From the NCBI GenBank assembly GCA_002633005.1, contig NMRA01000396.1, forward strand, positions 243,199 to 295,561: a stretch of DNA of 52,363 bases. The letters run 5' to 3'. Origin of the DNA: Phoronis australis (taxonomy: Eukaryota; Phoronida; Phoronidae). Shown here in pieces: positions 1 through 10,985 of the stretch. Position 1 is the first letter of the stretch. Each line of letters begins with the position of its first letter. Below the pieces are notes generated by a model that saw only the letters and a program-made list of their open reading frames with translations, was not told the DNA's origin and did no database searches. The translations under genes and the position numbers were made by a program.

Positions 1-134
1 GTTAAGTTATAAAGAATATAATGTCAATGATTCAAAAGATTTCTAATTTGTAAAGAATAAAGGTATAGATTATGGATCCTTCATACTTGCTGAAGATAAT
101 TTAGTCAGGCATTCATCCAAAATTATACATAGTA

Positions 135-183
<49 letters not shown>

Positions 184-193
184 CAGTAGTAGT
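135..193. repeat. (CAG)n microsatellite
   Basis: About fourteen GCA/CAG trinucleotides followed by degenerate TAG/CAG units. It sits at the 3' truncation point of the adjacent minus-strand LINE fragment. The poly-Cys/Tyr tail that appears in a translation across it is an artefact of the repeat. Confidence 0.95.
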
Positions 194-204
194 GGGGTTG
201 CAAC

Positions 205-1064
205 AATAATATAGATGTTTGTCGAGTGAAATTTAACAACTTAAAGAGCTTTTTTTCCATAGCCTTGACAATTTTATCCATAATTTCAACTAAAGCCAGT
301 TCTGTCGAGTGCCCCCCACGAAAACCATTCTGGGCAGGATATAGCAAGCCATAAGATTGAAAATAATAGTAAAGTTGATTATAAATAAGTTTTTCAAATA
401 TCTTATAAAAACAAGCAAGAACAGAGATAGGCCAGTAATTATCTAAAGACAACGGGTCCCTTTTTAAATACAGGATTAACCTTGGCAATTTTCATGTTGT
501 CTGGAAAAATTTGGTTGAAAATGGACTCGTTAAACACAACACACAATGATTAAGTCAATAGGTTATTTATAAATGTTATTATTTTCATGGATATGCCATC
601 ACGACCACAAGTAGGCTTAATCGGAAAAGAATTAATCACTTTTCTAATATCAATTGGGGAAATTGGTTTAAAGTCAAATCTACATGTAGAAGTGGATTCA
701 CAATTTAAAAAAGACATATGTAACAAATTTCAAGAATGAGTTGGTAGAGAGTGTGAGGCAATATTACTAAAATAACTTTGAAAATGATTAACAATCTCAA
801 CCTCGTCATAAACCATTTCATCGTTTATCTTCAATCTGGTAGGATTATTTGATAAGCCATTTCCAATTTTCTTTCCAAGTGTCCTTGGGAGAACCAACAT
901 GGGCCCGAAAATGATTGCGATAATAAAGTCTTTTAGCACTTTTCACAATTGTTTTAGAATAATATTATAAGTTTTTAGGTTTGTTTTTAATGAAACGAAA
1001 TTACTAGCACTTTGAGTGGTCGATTATAAAGCCTGTCGCTAAATCTAAGAGAGTTTAGAATATC
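205..1064 (-). mobile_element. Non-LTR retrotransposon (LINE) fragment, CR1/Jockey-like reverse transcriptase
   Basis: Minus-strand translation in shifting frames gives the linker between endonuclease and reverse transcriptase (about 1000-730, with KINDEM..DEVEIVNHFQSYFSN). The first RT blocks follow: GRDGIS near 610, FPDNMKIAKVNPVFKKG near 480-520, NYWPISVLACFYKIFEKLIYNQL, then QNGFRGGHSTELALVEI near 300. These are the fingers motifs of CR1/Jockey/L2-group LINEs, whose RT inserts new copies by target-primed reverse transcription. The catalytic FADD palm is missing, because the fragment ends at the CAG microsatellite. The endonuclease is also missing, since the fragment stops at the N at 1065. 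Several frame changes show that it is dead. The clade assignment is tentative. Confidence 0.8.
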
Positions 1065-1065
1065 N
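1065..1065. other. Single-N join
   Basis: One ambiguous base lies exactly where the minus-strand LINE stops and the open gag frame of the Ngaro element begins. It may be a contig join, so the LINE and the Ngaro element may not be true neighbours. Confidence 0.6.
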
Positions 1066-1914
1066 ACCCCTAAAAGGACCAGGACTAGGTCAGCGAGAAC
1101 AGAGACTGGGCCGTTAGACCAGGCTCCTACCAGCCACAGCGACCAAGCATCTACGTCTGCACCGCCAGCCACTCCACCCCAACCAGGTCAGTTAGTCTCT
1201 GAGGTCACATTACTTGATTACGTGGCACCTCCACCAATTCCTAGTGTCTATCCGATAATGGGAGCCCATGTCCCATCTTCAATTCACACAAAAATACATG
1301 ACGGCGAATACATCGACCTTTGCACCCTCCTCCCAACCTCAGCCATCACATCGCCACAGCAAGTGGTGGTGTTTAACAACCGCCTCGTGTTACACCAACC
1401 ACCCAAACCCAAAATAACAACCATTGAGAAATGGACTGACGCCTTTCTCATATTTGTGTCAATATTTATCGAAGCTCACCCCCACCGAGGCCCAGAGCTG
1501 CTTAAGTACATGCATGTCGTTCGCCTCGGGGCCCAGCGCACCAGAACCGGTTGGATACCTTATGACGAACAATACCGCTCCTGCAAAGCTCGTGACCCGG
1601 CCACACCATAGTCGGCGATAGATCCGGAGTTGTGGTTGCGAAATATGACTGGCCCGACTATCGACACCGCACCTCACCCACCTACCAGACACTGCTACGC
1701 CTTTAACTTCAAGGGAAATTGCACTTCATGGCAGTACAGATACAAGCATACCTGCATGACCTGCGGTGGCTCCCACCCAAGCCTCACATGTTACAGGGCT
1801 ACCCAACAATCCCGGCCAGGGCCTTCCCAGGGTCCATCCAACCAATTTGCAATCCGCCCCCGCAATCCAACCCACCCTCACCATAGATTTACATCTAAGC
1901 CTAGGCCATTGTAA
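1066..1914 (+). pseudogene. Ngaro gag-like protein, one internal stop
   Basis: One frame is open from the N at 1065 to a TAA at 1912, except for a TAG at 1609-1611. The TAG context fits loss of a Trp codon (TGG to TAG). The N-terminal part is Pro/Thr/Ser-rich, with a run of APPATPP-type residues near 1160. A globular part follows (VTLLDYVAPPPIPSVYPIMG onward). The C-terminal 75 residues carry a Cys/His-rich module, HCYAFNFKGNCTS..H.C..CGG.HP...C, near 1690-1795. This is the zinc-knuckle-like signature of DIRS/Ngaro capsid proteins, presumably RNA-binding. The 5' end is cut by the N, so no ATG is visible. The GTG at 1222 is merely an internal codon. Confidence 0.8.
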
Positions 1915-1983
1915 ACCCTACCCTACTACATGATTCATTTCCCCTTTCCGTTAAACTACCAGGATCGCACCAAGTTATTTTAG

Positions 1984-3645
1984 TGTTATGTTATTTTAGC
2001 ATCGACCATACACCCACATCACGAGTATATCTGGAGCCTGGGCAACACGCCTGTCAAACCGCTGGCGCTAGAACGCATTCTGCATGGCTACCCGGATCCC
2101 AACCGCGCTTCATTTCTTGTTCAAGGATTCCGAAACGGCTTTAGGTTACAATACACAGGCACAAGAAGCCACACCACAGCGAGAAATCTGTTATCAGCGA
2201 TTTGCCAACCCCAGCAGCTGTGGGACAAGCTCATCAAAGAATGTGACCTGGGCCGCATGGCAGGTCCCTTTCCTACACGCCCCATCTATAACCTTCGTAC
2301 ATCGCCGCTTGGTCTCCTCTCCAAACCTGACGGGGGTTTTCGCATGATCTCCCACCTCTCATATCCAGTAGGGACCAGTGTTAACGACGGAATTAATCCC
2401 GATTACTGCACCGTGCAGTATACAAGCTTTGATAATGTTATAGACATGATCAGCCATGCTGGCTTGGGTGCCCAGCTAGCAAAAATGGACATTAAGTCCG
2501 CCTTCCGACTCCTTCCAATTTACCCCAGTGACTTCGACCTTTTAGGGTACCAACACCAGGGGTACTACTTCATTGACAAATGCCTCCCATTTGGCGCCTC
2601 GTTAGCACCTTACCTCTTCTAGAAATTCTCAACAGCACTACACTGGGCCGTCGAGGCTCGATCGGGGCACAAAACATTGGACCACTACCTTGACGACTTC
2701 ATATTCGTTGGGCCGCCTGGCACAGACATCTGCAAGACACTAATGGCCCACTTCACATCCATCTGTGATGAAATCGGTGTACCCATTGCTACGGACAAAA
2801 CAGCTGGTCCTTCCACACAACTCACATTCTTAGGCCTGGACATCGACACTGTTCAACAACAAATAAGAATACCGGACAAGAAACGCATCCAACTCCGCAC
2901 CACGTTATCAGCCTTAGTCCACAAGCAACGAATGAAACGACGGGAGCTGGAATCTTTAAGTGGCATGCTGAATATTTTCTCTAAGGCTGTTCCAGTCGCG
3001 CGAGCCTTCATTCGGAGATTCTACGATGCTCTGTCCAGGGCCTTTAAACCCCACCATCACATATCAATGTCTAATGGTATGAAAGATGACATGCTGCTAT
3101 GGTTGTTGTTTCTGGACTCATTCAACGGGTTCACCTTCTTTCCCGAGTCAGAATGGACAACAAACGACGCTCTCTCACTGTACACTGACAGTGCAGGTGC
3201 ACTAAACTTAGGAGCTGGGGCCATTTTTAACAAACAGTGGGTATTCTACCCATGGCCAACCGAGTGGGCTGCCTTCGTGGCAGACATGACATTCTTAGAA
3301 CTAGTCCCCGTGGTCTTAGCCTTTTGTATTTGGGGCCCCTCCTTTTCCAATAAGAAAATCATCCTATGGATAGACAATGAAGCCTTGGTCCACGTCATCA
3401 ACCGTCAATCATCTAAATCTAAGACTGTCATGCAACTCATTAGGGCCCTGTTGTTATTAGCCCTATGTCATAATGTTACCTTAAGAGCCAAACATGTGAG
3501 AGGTGTCGATAATAGTGTTGCTGATGCTATCTCCCGCAAACAGGTGGAAAGATTTCGCACGTTGGCACCAGAAACAAACGCATCGCCAGAACCAATACCC
3601 CACCAATTCCTGCAACTGATCTCCACGATGAGGCAGCTAGATTAA
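1984..3645 (+). pseudogene. Ngaro reverse transcriptase-RNase H, one internal stop
   Basis: A single plus-strand frame is open from just after the stop at 1981 to the TAA at 3643. It is broken only by a TAG at 2620-2622, within YLF*KFSTALHW, where other members have a sense codon. RT landmarks are PIYNLRTSPLGLLSKPDGGFR near 2285, the catalytic Asp in KMDIKSAFRLLP near 2485, PFGASLAPYLF near 2590, and the YLDD box near 2686. The thumb and connection follow. RNase H begins at LYTDSAGALNLGAGA near 3178, with acidic residues at FLELVPV (about 3295), WIDNEALV (about 3368) and GVDNSVADAISR near 3505. The protein would copy element RNA to DNA in cytoplasm or nucleus. No ATG precedes the domain closely, so it may be made as a fusion or by recoding. 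Confidence 0.9.
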
Positions 3646-4546
3646 TCCAGGCACCAATCTCCAGCAACACCCATAAAGTGTACGACCAAGGTCTCCAGTC
3701 ATTTGATTCGTTCAGACGACAGCAGAACCTAACCCTGTGTTGGCCCCCTCGAACCGACCATCTAGTCCTATATATTTCGTACATGTCTCTCCGCGGTTTT
3801 GCGGCCCGTACCGTCGAGTCATACTTGGCAGGAGTGTACTTTAAATGCAAGGTGGATGGTTACCCACATGTTGCCACCAACTTCATCGTGTCCAAGACAC
3901 TGGAGGGCCTTCGTCGTTGTGCGAAAAGTGCTGACACCCGACTGCCAATTACTCCTGCGATACTGTACCAGTTGGTCCACAGCCTGCATCTAGTCTGCTC
4001 CTCTACATACGAGACGCAGCTTCTCAAGACAGCATACGCTTTGGCGTTCTTTGGTTTTTTCCGAATATCGGAGTTAGTTGGCCCAAACAATGGAGGCCTT
4101 CAAGCGGACGATGTCACCTTTGCCAACAACAAGGTCCTTATAAAAATCACATCAGCCAAGACCGACCAGCGTGGTAAAACATCGACACTTGTTCTACATC
4201 CCTTATCTCACCACCAGCTTATATGCCATTCCACAACATGCTTAAATTTCACAAACTCAGACCACCAAGCGCCCGACAGTTCCTCTGTCATTTTGGAGGA
4301 AAACCCCTCACTCGCTATCAGTTTAGCGCTATCCTCCAGTTGGCAATGAAAAAAATGGGCGTGGAACATGGCAGATACCGGTCCCATTCATTCCGCATTG
4401 GGGCTGCCACAGCGGCAAGCATGGCTGGGTGGACACCGGAACAAATCAGACTCGCAGGCAGATGGTCTACACACTCACACGCATATAAAACGTATGTTCG
4501 TATTAATTCTGAAAAACTATTAGTCCACAACATGGACTGGTTCTAA
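3603..4546 (+). pseudogene. Ngaro tyrosine recombinase, frameshifted
   Basis: The recombinase frame overlaps the last 40 bases of the RT-RNase H frame and differs from it. An N-terminal SAM-like core-binding domain (NTHKVYDQGLQSFDSFRRQ through YLAGVYFKC) is followed by the catalytic domain. Box I Arg lies in FFGFFRISELV near 4050, the beta-hairpin Lys in SAKTDQRGK near 4160, and the HSFRIG box (His, Arg) near 4385. The WSTHSHAYKTYVR segment with the nucleophilic Tyr is near 4465-4500. The frame changes near 4215-4225. A one-base deletion in a C-rich codon pair would explain it. The enzyme would join circular cDNA to the chromosome. All expected catalytic residues are still present. Confidence 0.88.
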
Positions 4547-5160
4547 AAGACGGTTTAAGTCTTTCAGGGCCTTATACTGTGTGGATTGTGGGTTCGTCAA
4601 TCATCAAACGGGCATTTGTTCATGCCAGGACAAGCCCCGGTGGTGCGCACCTGGGGTTACAGCCAGTGGGGATACAGAGCATCTTTTGGCAAAGCTTCAG
4701 CGGACTCCGTTGGAACCAGCTCATCCCCAAACTGTGGACCATGAACCGCCTTGAAACCCAGCCGTCGTACATCCTCCTGCACTGTGCTGGCAACGACATT
4801 GGTTACACCGAATTACATGAGTTACGTACCACCCTCAAGGCAGATATTTCCAGAATCCACAACAAATTACCACGCAGCACACTTGTTTGGTCCGCAATAC
4901 TACCACGGTTACAGTGGCAAAGAGGTAACAGGGAAATCATGAACACTGCCAGGGCCAGAATCAACTCCATGGCGGCTAAGACTGTTCTCACCCATTCTGG
5001 GTGCTACATCAGACACCCTGGCATCACCTCGGATGCCCGATTGTTGTTCCATCCAGATGCAGTCCACCTGTCCCCGTTAGGAAACGATATTTTTCTCAAC
5101 GCTATCAAGGGTGCCCTCGAGCAATTCACTGCTGGCGGTCCTCGGGTGTATGGTCAATAG
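4513..5160 (+). CDS. Ngaro SGNH-fold hydrolase
   Basis: This frame is open from 4513, overlapping the recombinase end by 34 bases, to the TAG at 5158. The conserved SGNH blocks are all present: block I VWIVGSSIIKRAF with the nucleophile Ser (4576-4610), Gly in the SGLRW segment near 4695, block III HCAGNDIG with the oxyanion Asn near 4785, and block V HPDAVHLSPLG with Asp and His near 5050. SGNH enzymes are esterases or lipases. Their role in Ngaro elements is not established. No ATG precedes block I; the nearest start-like codon is the GTG at 4579. Translation therefore likely depends on the upstream recombinase frame. No lesion was seen in this module. Confidence 0.85.
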   Translation, partial: KTISPQHGLVLKDGLSLSGPYTVWIVGSSIIKRAFVHARTSPGGAHLGLQPVGIQSIFWQSFSGLRWNQLIPKLWTMNRLETQPSYILLHCAGNDIGYTELHELRTTLKADISRIHNKLPRSTLVWSAILPRLQWQRGNREIMNTARARINSMAAKTVLTHSGCYIRHPGITSDARLLFHPDAVHLSPLGNDIFLNAIKGALEQFTAGGPRVYGQ

Positions 5161-5334
5161 ATCTCTCAGTTAAGTTTAGGTAAGAGTTCTCTAGATGGTA
5201 GCTTTGTTTCGGTGCGCCACCATATATTGTGTTATATTACATCTCAGGCAATAGATCTCCCAGTTAAGTTTAGGTAAGAGTTTTGTAGATGGTAGCTTTG
5301 TTTCGGTGCGTCACCATATATTGTGTTATATCTC
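5155..5334 (+). repeat. Tandem direct repeat at the Ngaro 3' end
   Basis: Two copies of about 86 bp (5155-5240 and 5249-5334, period 94) begin CAATAGATCTC and end in GTGTTATAT. Only a few bases differ. The first copy overlaps the SGNH stop codon. This position fits the split direct repeats (B-type) of Ngaro elements, although the expected A repeat between them is not seen. Confidence 0.85.
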
Positions 5335-5442
5335 ATTATATTGTTCATCTGCCCCTATTTTCCCACATCCCTTTCCACTCCTATCTGTCCCTTGACTACC
5401 AGGGTCACGGCCCCCCCACGCGGGTTGTGGCGGTGGACAAGA

Positions 5443-5460
5443 TTGTTCATCCATGAACAA
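5443..5460. repeat. 18-bp palindrome
   Basis: TTGTTCAT and ATGAACAA are separated by CC, giving a perfect short hairpin. It lies in the GC-rich segment after the Ngaro repeats and could belong to the element's 3' terminus. Confidence 0.7.
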
Positions 5461-5578
5461 CCCTGCCCATGTGGCACACACTGAGCCACAACACCACGTT
5501 CCTTACAATATCTCTTTTTATTACTCCGGCTGGTCTGCTCACTCAGCTTGTCCGGAACCTGCTTTGCCAGGTTGTTAT

Positions 5579-5839
5579 AGCCCAGTTGGCTGTTTGGTGT
5601 ACCCACTTGGTACTTTATATGATATTTGCCCATTTGGCAGTTTGTACCCACTTGGTACTTATTATTGAATTTGCCGTTTTGCTCGACCCAGTTGGTAGGC
5701 AATCGGCCAATACCCATTTGGTATTATGTACCCACTTGGTACTATACTAACATGTGCCACTTAGTAGTCGACACTCAATTACGCATTGGGTATCGCAAAT
5801 CTTGTGTTATCACTTTAATTAAGGTACCCATCTGGTACC
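5579..5839. repeat. Spaced array of short palindromes (GTACCCACTTGGTAC)
   Basis: Inverted-repeat units recur over 260 bp: GTACCCACTTGGTAC at 5599-5613, 5644-5658 and 5728-5742, TACCCATTTGGTA at 5711-5723, and GGTACCCATCTGGTACC at 5823-5839. Weaker versions lie at about 5579-5592, 5627-5640 and 5687-5700. Each has arms GTACC/GGTAC around a variable five-base centre. Open frames across the segment (YPLGTYY-like) reflect the repeat and are not genes. Confidence 0.8.
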
Positions 5840-6394
5840 TTCTGTAAATAATTATTTAAAGCTGTGACCCTGAAATTCCCAATACAACTTAAAACATATA
5901 TTACCCTTGTGTTGTTTTATTTGTCCCCAATAATAAACGAAACTTCTACTTACATTCAATCCACACTTAGTAACTCTTCTAACGACCAGTCACCAATGAC
6001 GCTCGAAAATCGTAATGGTCCATTTGAATCGGAACAGTAACGGAAAATGTCAAGTGAGAGTCAGTCCGATGGTTACTCCGTTCAATAATTTAGTGGATAG
6101 AGCCATCATGTGTTGGATAATTGTTTTTTTCACACAGGACCCGTTTGTTCATAACCCGCAGTGAATACAGTCGCTTACGTATGTTTTCCACAGAAATTGT
6201 TATTGGAGAGAAATGACGCGACACGAGAGTAATTTCACCAACATTTATATGTGGATGAAAGTTTTTCAAATTTTTATTATCATTGAAAAAGGAGTACAAA
6301 ACAAACAACCAAAAATAAGTACATCCATTCATTCACGCATGCACACCTCAGGAGAGACCATTCTCGTTTATCGTGTATAGTAAACAACTGCTAC
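5840..6394. other. Intergenic, nothing recognised
   Basis: AT-rich sequence with an AATAAA at about 5932 on the plus strand. No coding similarity or repeat structure was seen. Confidence 0.5.
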
Positions 6395-6960
6395 ACATCA
6401 AGAATTTTGTCCGACCGGTCGGAAATTGGTCGACGACCGGCCGTCGACCGGTCGTCTAGCCGACCAGTAGCCGACCAACAACGGTCGGCTAGGAGCCGTG
6501 TGCTGAGTCGCCTCTACTTTCGGAACTTGGGTCGGCTAAGTGGTCGCCTAGCGTAGACGACCAATTCGGATTAAGCGTGTACTTTGTCGGCAATTATCAT
6601 TTTATGACTTAGCGGGTGAACTTTAGCCACACATTTAACTGTTCCCTGTTCGTTCACCAGTGGCAACTCCGGTCTTGACATCGGTTTATCAAATTTTGTT
6701 CAACTATTGAAAGGTGATGAAATCGAATCAACCTACAAGTACGAGGTGCGTGACATTACTGACGGCGTGGTATAATCAAACGTTAAGTGATATCGCGGAA
6801 GCATAATTTCTGTCTCTTAGTATGATACTTTTTATCAAGTTTATTATGCATAAAACAAGCAAGAAATTTGAAATTTTACAGTAAAATTGCACATAAATCC
6901 GAATACAACGCTGGCTGTTTTACGACCTCAAGTGTTTTCATGCCGCTCATCTGTTATTGC
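6395..6960 (+). repeat. CCGACCGGTCGG repeat family, copy in plus orientation
   Basis: It starts with the palindrome CCGACCGGTCGG and alternating CGACCGG/GGTCGGCTA words. It continues through a segment ending TTCAACTATTGAAAGGTG near 6712 and TGACGGCGTGGTA near 6760. That whole stretch matches the reverse complement of 31345-30780 with substitutions and small indels. The homology therefore extends several hundred bases beyond the terminal palindromes. Confidence 0.75.
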
Positions 6961-9514
6961 TCTTGATCATCACTTCATCACGCTGTATATTGCGCTCTAC
7001 CAAAGATAATTATTGTTTACTTTTTTATAATTTCTTAATATGTTGGTACAGCAGTAGAACTAAAGTTTATTTTAAGAACAACATAAACAATGGTTTGAAC
7101 ATAGCGCAGAGATTAAGATCTTGGGTGCATGAAAACGGAAGAATGTGATCGGTTATACTGTCATCCATGATCCATCATCATTCTCGGAATTGCACACAAC
7201 CTGAATAGTTACGCTCGTAACGTCGTCCTGAAGCTTGTATCAACATGAGCTAAAGACCGGTGGGTGTTCATACAAAATCTGGAACTCAATTGACATTCAT
7301 CTTGCCCGTTACGGCCGTTTAAGCGAAAACTATCCGTCGTCATTTTTTGCGTAATTCCCTGCATTGGTAACAAAGAAATGTATGTCGTAGTTTTGAAAGT
7401 AGTACATTCGTGACACGCGTCACTTCCAGAATTTTTTTCGACATCTCCCATTAGATGATGACAATATCGTAGCAAAATTTCTTCTAAAATTCGGTTTACT
7501 GATATCAAATTCCAAAAACATATAATGAAGTGAAACCAGTTCTGATCATTTCTTTTGACGTTTACGCAACCTCGAGGGAGAACGTTTGATTGAAGAATCT
7601 CGGAAAAAGAAACTGGCTAATAGGTGACGCAATATTGCATCGCGCCGAAAGTCGACGCAAAAGATCACACCAAAATTTTAGCAGCAGAATAAGTATAAAA
7701 AAGCAATTTTTGCAACGCCGGTAAATAATTTATATTACTCAAGGAAGATTTTATTCGGTCAGTTTTTACCCACAACGGCGCAAAATTGTATATTTAATTT
7801 AGTAAACAGCTTCGCACGAAGACGCATCTACTCTAAAAGGTAAAAGTTATAATTATTTACGTATCATTGCAAACTTCTCCTGTTGATAGTTTCTTTCTCA
7901 CAAAACGGTCTTTGAATGTAGAATCTGGACTTTGGTATGTAGTGGTTGTCCTATATCATTTTAGTTCACGTTCTTTACGAAAATTATCTAAACGATTGTT
8001 TGTTTTCAAAGCAGGGGGAGAATTGTGATCGGATATAAATGTGAATGGCTTATTGTACGCGTACGTGGTATTCAGTTATAACACATAATTCAACCGATAT
8101 TACAATATAAGTATGCCTAAGAACGTGCCTCGAGTCAGTGACCCTGTAATCGGTATGCCGTAAACTTTGCCTCGGTTCATTAATGTAGGGTCCTGACAAC
8201 ACACGACTCTGAAAGTTTTGAAAACGAAACTCTTTTCTGTACGAAGATACGTTTTCTGCCAACGTGTACATTTGATGCACGACGTGGGCACCGACTCTCT
8301 GAATGCATCAACCAAACATATTAATTTTTGAAAATGCACTCAAAAGTGGACCTTTTTTAAAACACCGTGTTGGCCGTATTTGTCAGTGTAGAAAAGCGAA
8401 ATGAACAGATTTGTACACACTGCTCAAATCACTTATGTAGACGTACGAAAACGCCAACGTCTCTGTCTTACAACGCTGTATGTGCTTGGCATTTCTGATG
8501 AAGCGCTCTCATGCTGGATTTTTTTAAAGATTAAGCACTGTTTCAAAAAATTGTTGTAGGTCTTCTTACAGCTGAGCAAAGAAAAATTATTTTGCACCAT
8601 GGTCTATTTTCTGTCATTTTTTCGACATCGCAATCGCTTTACCAAAGATCCACGCACATGTGCCGTGTGGAGACAAATACCTGTTCACCACGTATTCACA
8701 TCTTCCCGTTCAAAATGGTTTTATATTACATAATTTGACAATATGTTGTTGACAGAAATTATTTATTTTTTAATCAACGTAAACGAAGAACTGATACATG
8801 TAAATAGCGCAGATTTTAACGTCACCGATGCACTAAAACGGAATGCACAAAGCTAGAATTGGTTATACCCTCAACAGTGGTTATTCCGTGTTTGATGTCA
8901 CTGTCTAAGTTCGTGGAAATGGTAACCATATGATTTCGAAGTTAGAGCCATCGACGTCCGTGGGTTTAGGGCATACTCGACCTTGAAGTTCGCGTCTGTA
9001 CTACAAGGATTAATCACTAAAATAAAAACCCCGGAATCAGAGCTCTTCGGTGTAACAACTCCCTCACTATCCCATCATCATGGGCACGTGATAGGAGACC
9101 CGTGGAGAATTTTAAAAACGGAAAAAGTTGTAGTTCGGCGTAACACAAAAAAAACAATTGTGGGCGAAGACTGTCAAAAACAGATGCGTTTACAAAATGA
9201 CTACAGCGTTGTATTGACCGGGAAGCAGCCAATCTAATGCAACTTGTTAACGTCACGAGTCCAATTAAAGATTAAATGTAAAAAAAATGTCACGTTTGTT
9301 ATCCAAAACTTGTTGCACTGTCCATAATTTAATGATATTACCGCTTTCCTTCAACCTTCGAATTAGTGGTGCTACACAAACGATGTGAACTCATGTAACG
9401 GACACAGTAAAACTAAGTTAAATTATTTGATCCTGTGCTAAGACGAATATGCATCGACGCGCAAATGGGTATCATCCTGACAACCTATTATGCAACTGCT
9501 ACTCTAGCCAAAAA
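6961..9514. other. AT-rich interior, no gene recognised
   Basis: Only short open frames of under 100 codons occur on either strand, with no recognised domain, tRNA or long repeat. Confidence 0.5.
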
Positions 9515-9575
9515 ATAGCAGCCGACCAGCTGATGGCCGGTCGGCTGAAGTGTCGGCTGCGGTGTCGCCTTATGA
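9515..9575 (+). repeat. Internal copy of the CCGACC/TCGGCT subterminal motif
   Basis: CAGCCGACCAGCTGATGG, then GGTCGGCTGAAG and TGTCGGCTGCGGTGTCGCCT, match the inner part of the 6395 terminus (AGCCGACCAG...GGTCGGCTAGG...GAGTCGCCT). The outer palindrome is absent. Confidence 0.6.
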
Positions 9576-10985
9576 GCAAAGGTACTATATTCCAAGATGG
9601 CCATCCTAGTGTAATTTGCCTAGTGACACATTTTGGAACAGCGCCACCTATAAGCAGGAAACCAAGTTTTATTCGGAGACCCTCAAACCAGGTCTGTGAC
9701 TGTGATGAAGATTGTAACTAAGTTGAATAAAAACAATGTTTTTAGACATAGAACTAATTTTGATGAATTATATTTATAATTTACTTGAGGAAAACATAAT
9801 ATAACTTTTGATGATTTCATGGCCAATACGATAATTATCGTGATGGAATAATACTACAATGAAAGCAAATGCCATTCAAATGAATAACAATATTTTCAGA
9901 CCCCTTTGTAAGCATAGCAATACAATACAATACAATATCGATACTGAGGAAACATCATTTGTATTTACGTGGAAGTTGATGCAATTATGATAATATTTAA
10001 TTATTATAATATTTAACAGTAATTGATTAAGACTTTGCTAGGGCTAAGACTGGTATGAATGCAACCGCCGGAATTCAATAACATGACATTTCCACATGGT
10101 TTTCTAAGTAAAGCTACAGAATCAAGTAAATACAACAGTAATTTATGTGATATTTTAGCATAATATTTTAACATATATTACGTAATATTTTTATCATAGT
10201 ACTTGTTGGTGAAAGACACCGAATAAAATAAATATGACTAATAAATAATACTCACTACATAAACAAAAGTAGAGAAATAATAAATGAGCACGTGGATCAA
10301 TATCATTTTTATTCTAATTTTGTAACACATCAGTTCAAAAGACATTACAAGCATTGTAATTTTAACACACAATTGATAAATTGTATGAAAACAACATTCC
10401 ATGTTTAAAATACATTATACAACACATGTCAATACAGATATCTCAGCTATGAGACCTAGCACTTCTACAGTACTAATGTTCTAGAATAACTGCAATACTA
10501 AAAAACATAAAATTGATGTTGCCAACATACCAATAGTTGTCAGGGATAATGTATGTGGTTCGAGGGAACATACACCACCATCCGATACAATGAAAATGCT
10601 ACCAAGAAAGGTTTTCCCATTTATACTGCATATATTTAGTAACTTCAGACTAATCAATCAATGTTATATGACTATTGACTATTTCATACGAAAACAATGG
10701 CATCAATACAACTCCTTGTGCATTAACTTCAAACTGTATCTCAGGGTAAATGCGTTTCCCCAAAGTTATCAAAAAATATGTAGTTTAACAGATTCACGGT
10801 AGCCCTTAACTTTTGCAATTTAAATACGCTCTGCTTGGGTCTTCACCAGGACTAATACAGTAATTAAGCAAGTTTGCTGTCACATAGACATGCCCCTTAA
10901 AAGTTATACTTCAAAGAGTTTTGCCAGACAAAAATGAGACCAATTTCAACAAGTAGTTAGCATGAAAGACACAAATTCTGAAAGG
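9576..10985. other. AT-rich, no gene recognised; short AATAC microsatellite
   Basis: It contains a short (AATAC)n run at about 9928-9950. The rest is low-GC sequence without a coding signal. Confidence 0.5.

Larger units (their letters stand above)
1066..5334 (+). mobile_element. Ngaro-type (DIRS order) tyrosine-recombinase retrotransposon with SGNH hydrolase
   Basis: Four consecutive same-strand coding modules occur in the Ngaro order: gag with a Cys/His-rich tail, RT-RNase H, tyrosine recombinase, then SGNH hydrolase. A roughly 86-bp direct repeat follows. DIRS-order elements copy RNA into DNA with an RT and integrate with a tyrosine recombinase rather than a DDE integrase, so they usually leave no target-site duplication. 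The 5' terminal repeat is not visible because the open frame runs into the N at 1065. Only three lesions are seen: TAG at 1609, TAG at 2620 and a frameshift near 4220. The insertion is therefore probably young. The GC content is clearly higher than in the surrounding AT-rich DNA. Confidence 0.9.

Noticed and set aside
5579-5839. CRISPR-like pattern of short repeats and spacers
   Set aside because: Units are 15-17 bp, diverged, irregularly spaced and in a metazoan genome beside a retrotransposon. No cas genes are present.
5355-5847. Several overlapping frames with repeated THLVL, WYLL or YPLGT words
   Set aside because: They are readings of the short palindromic array in different phases.
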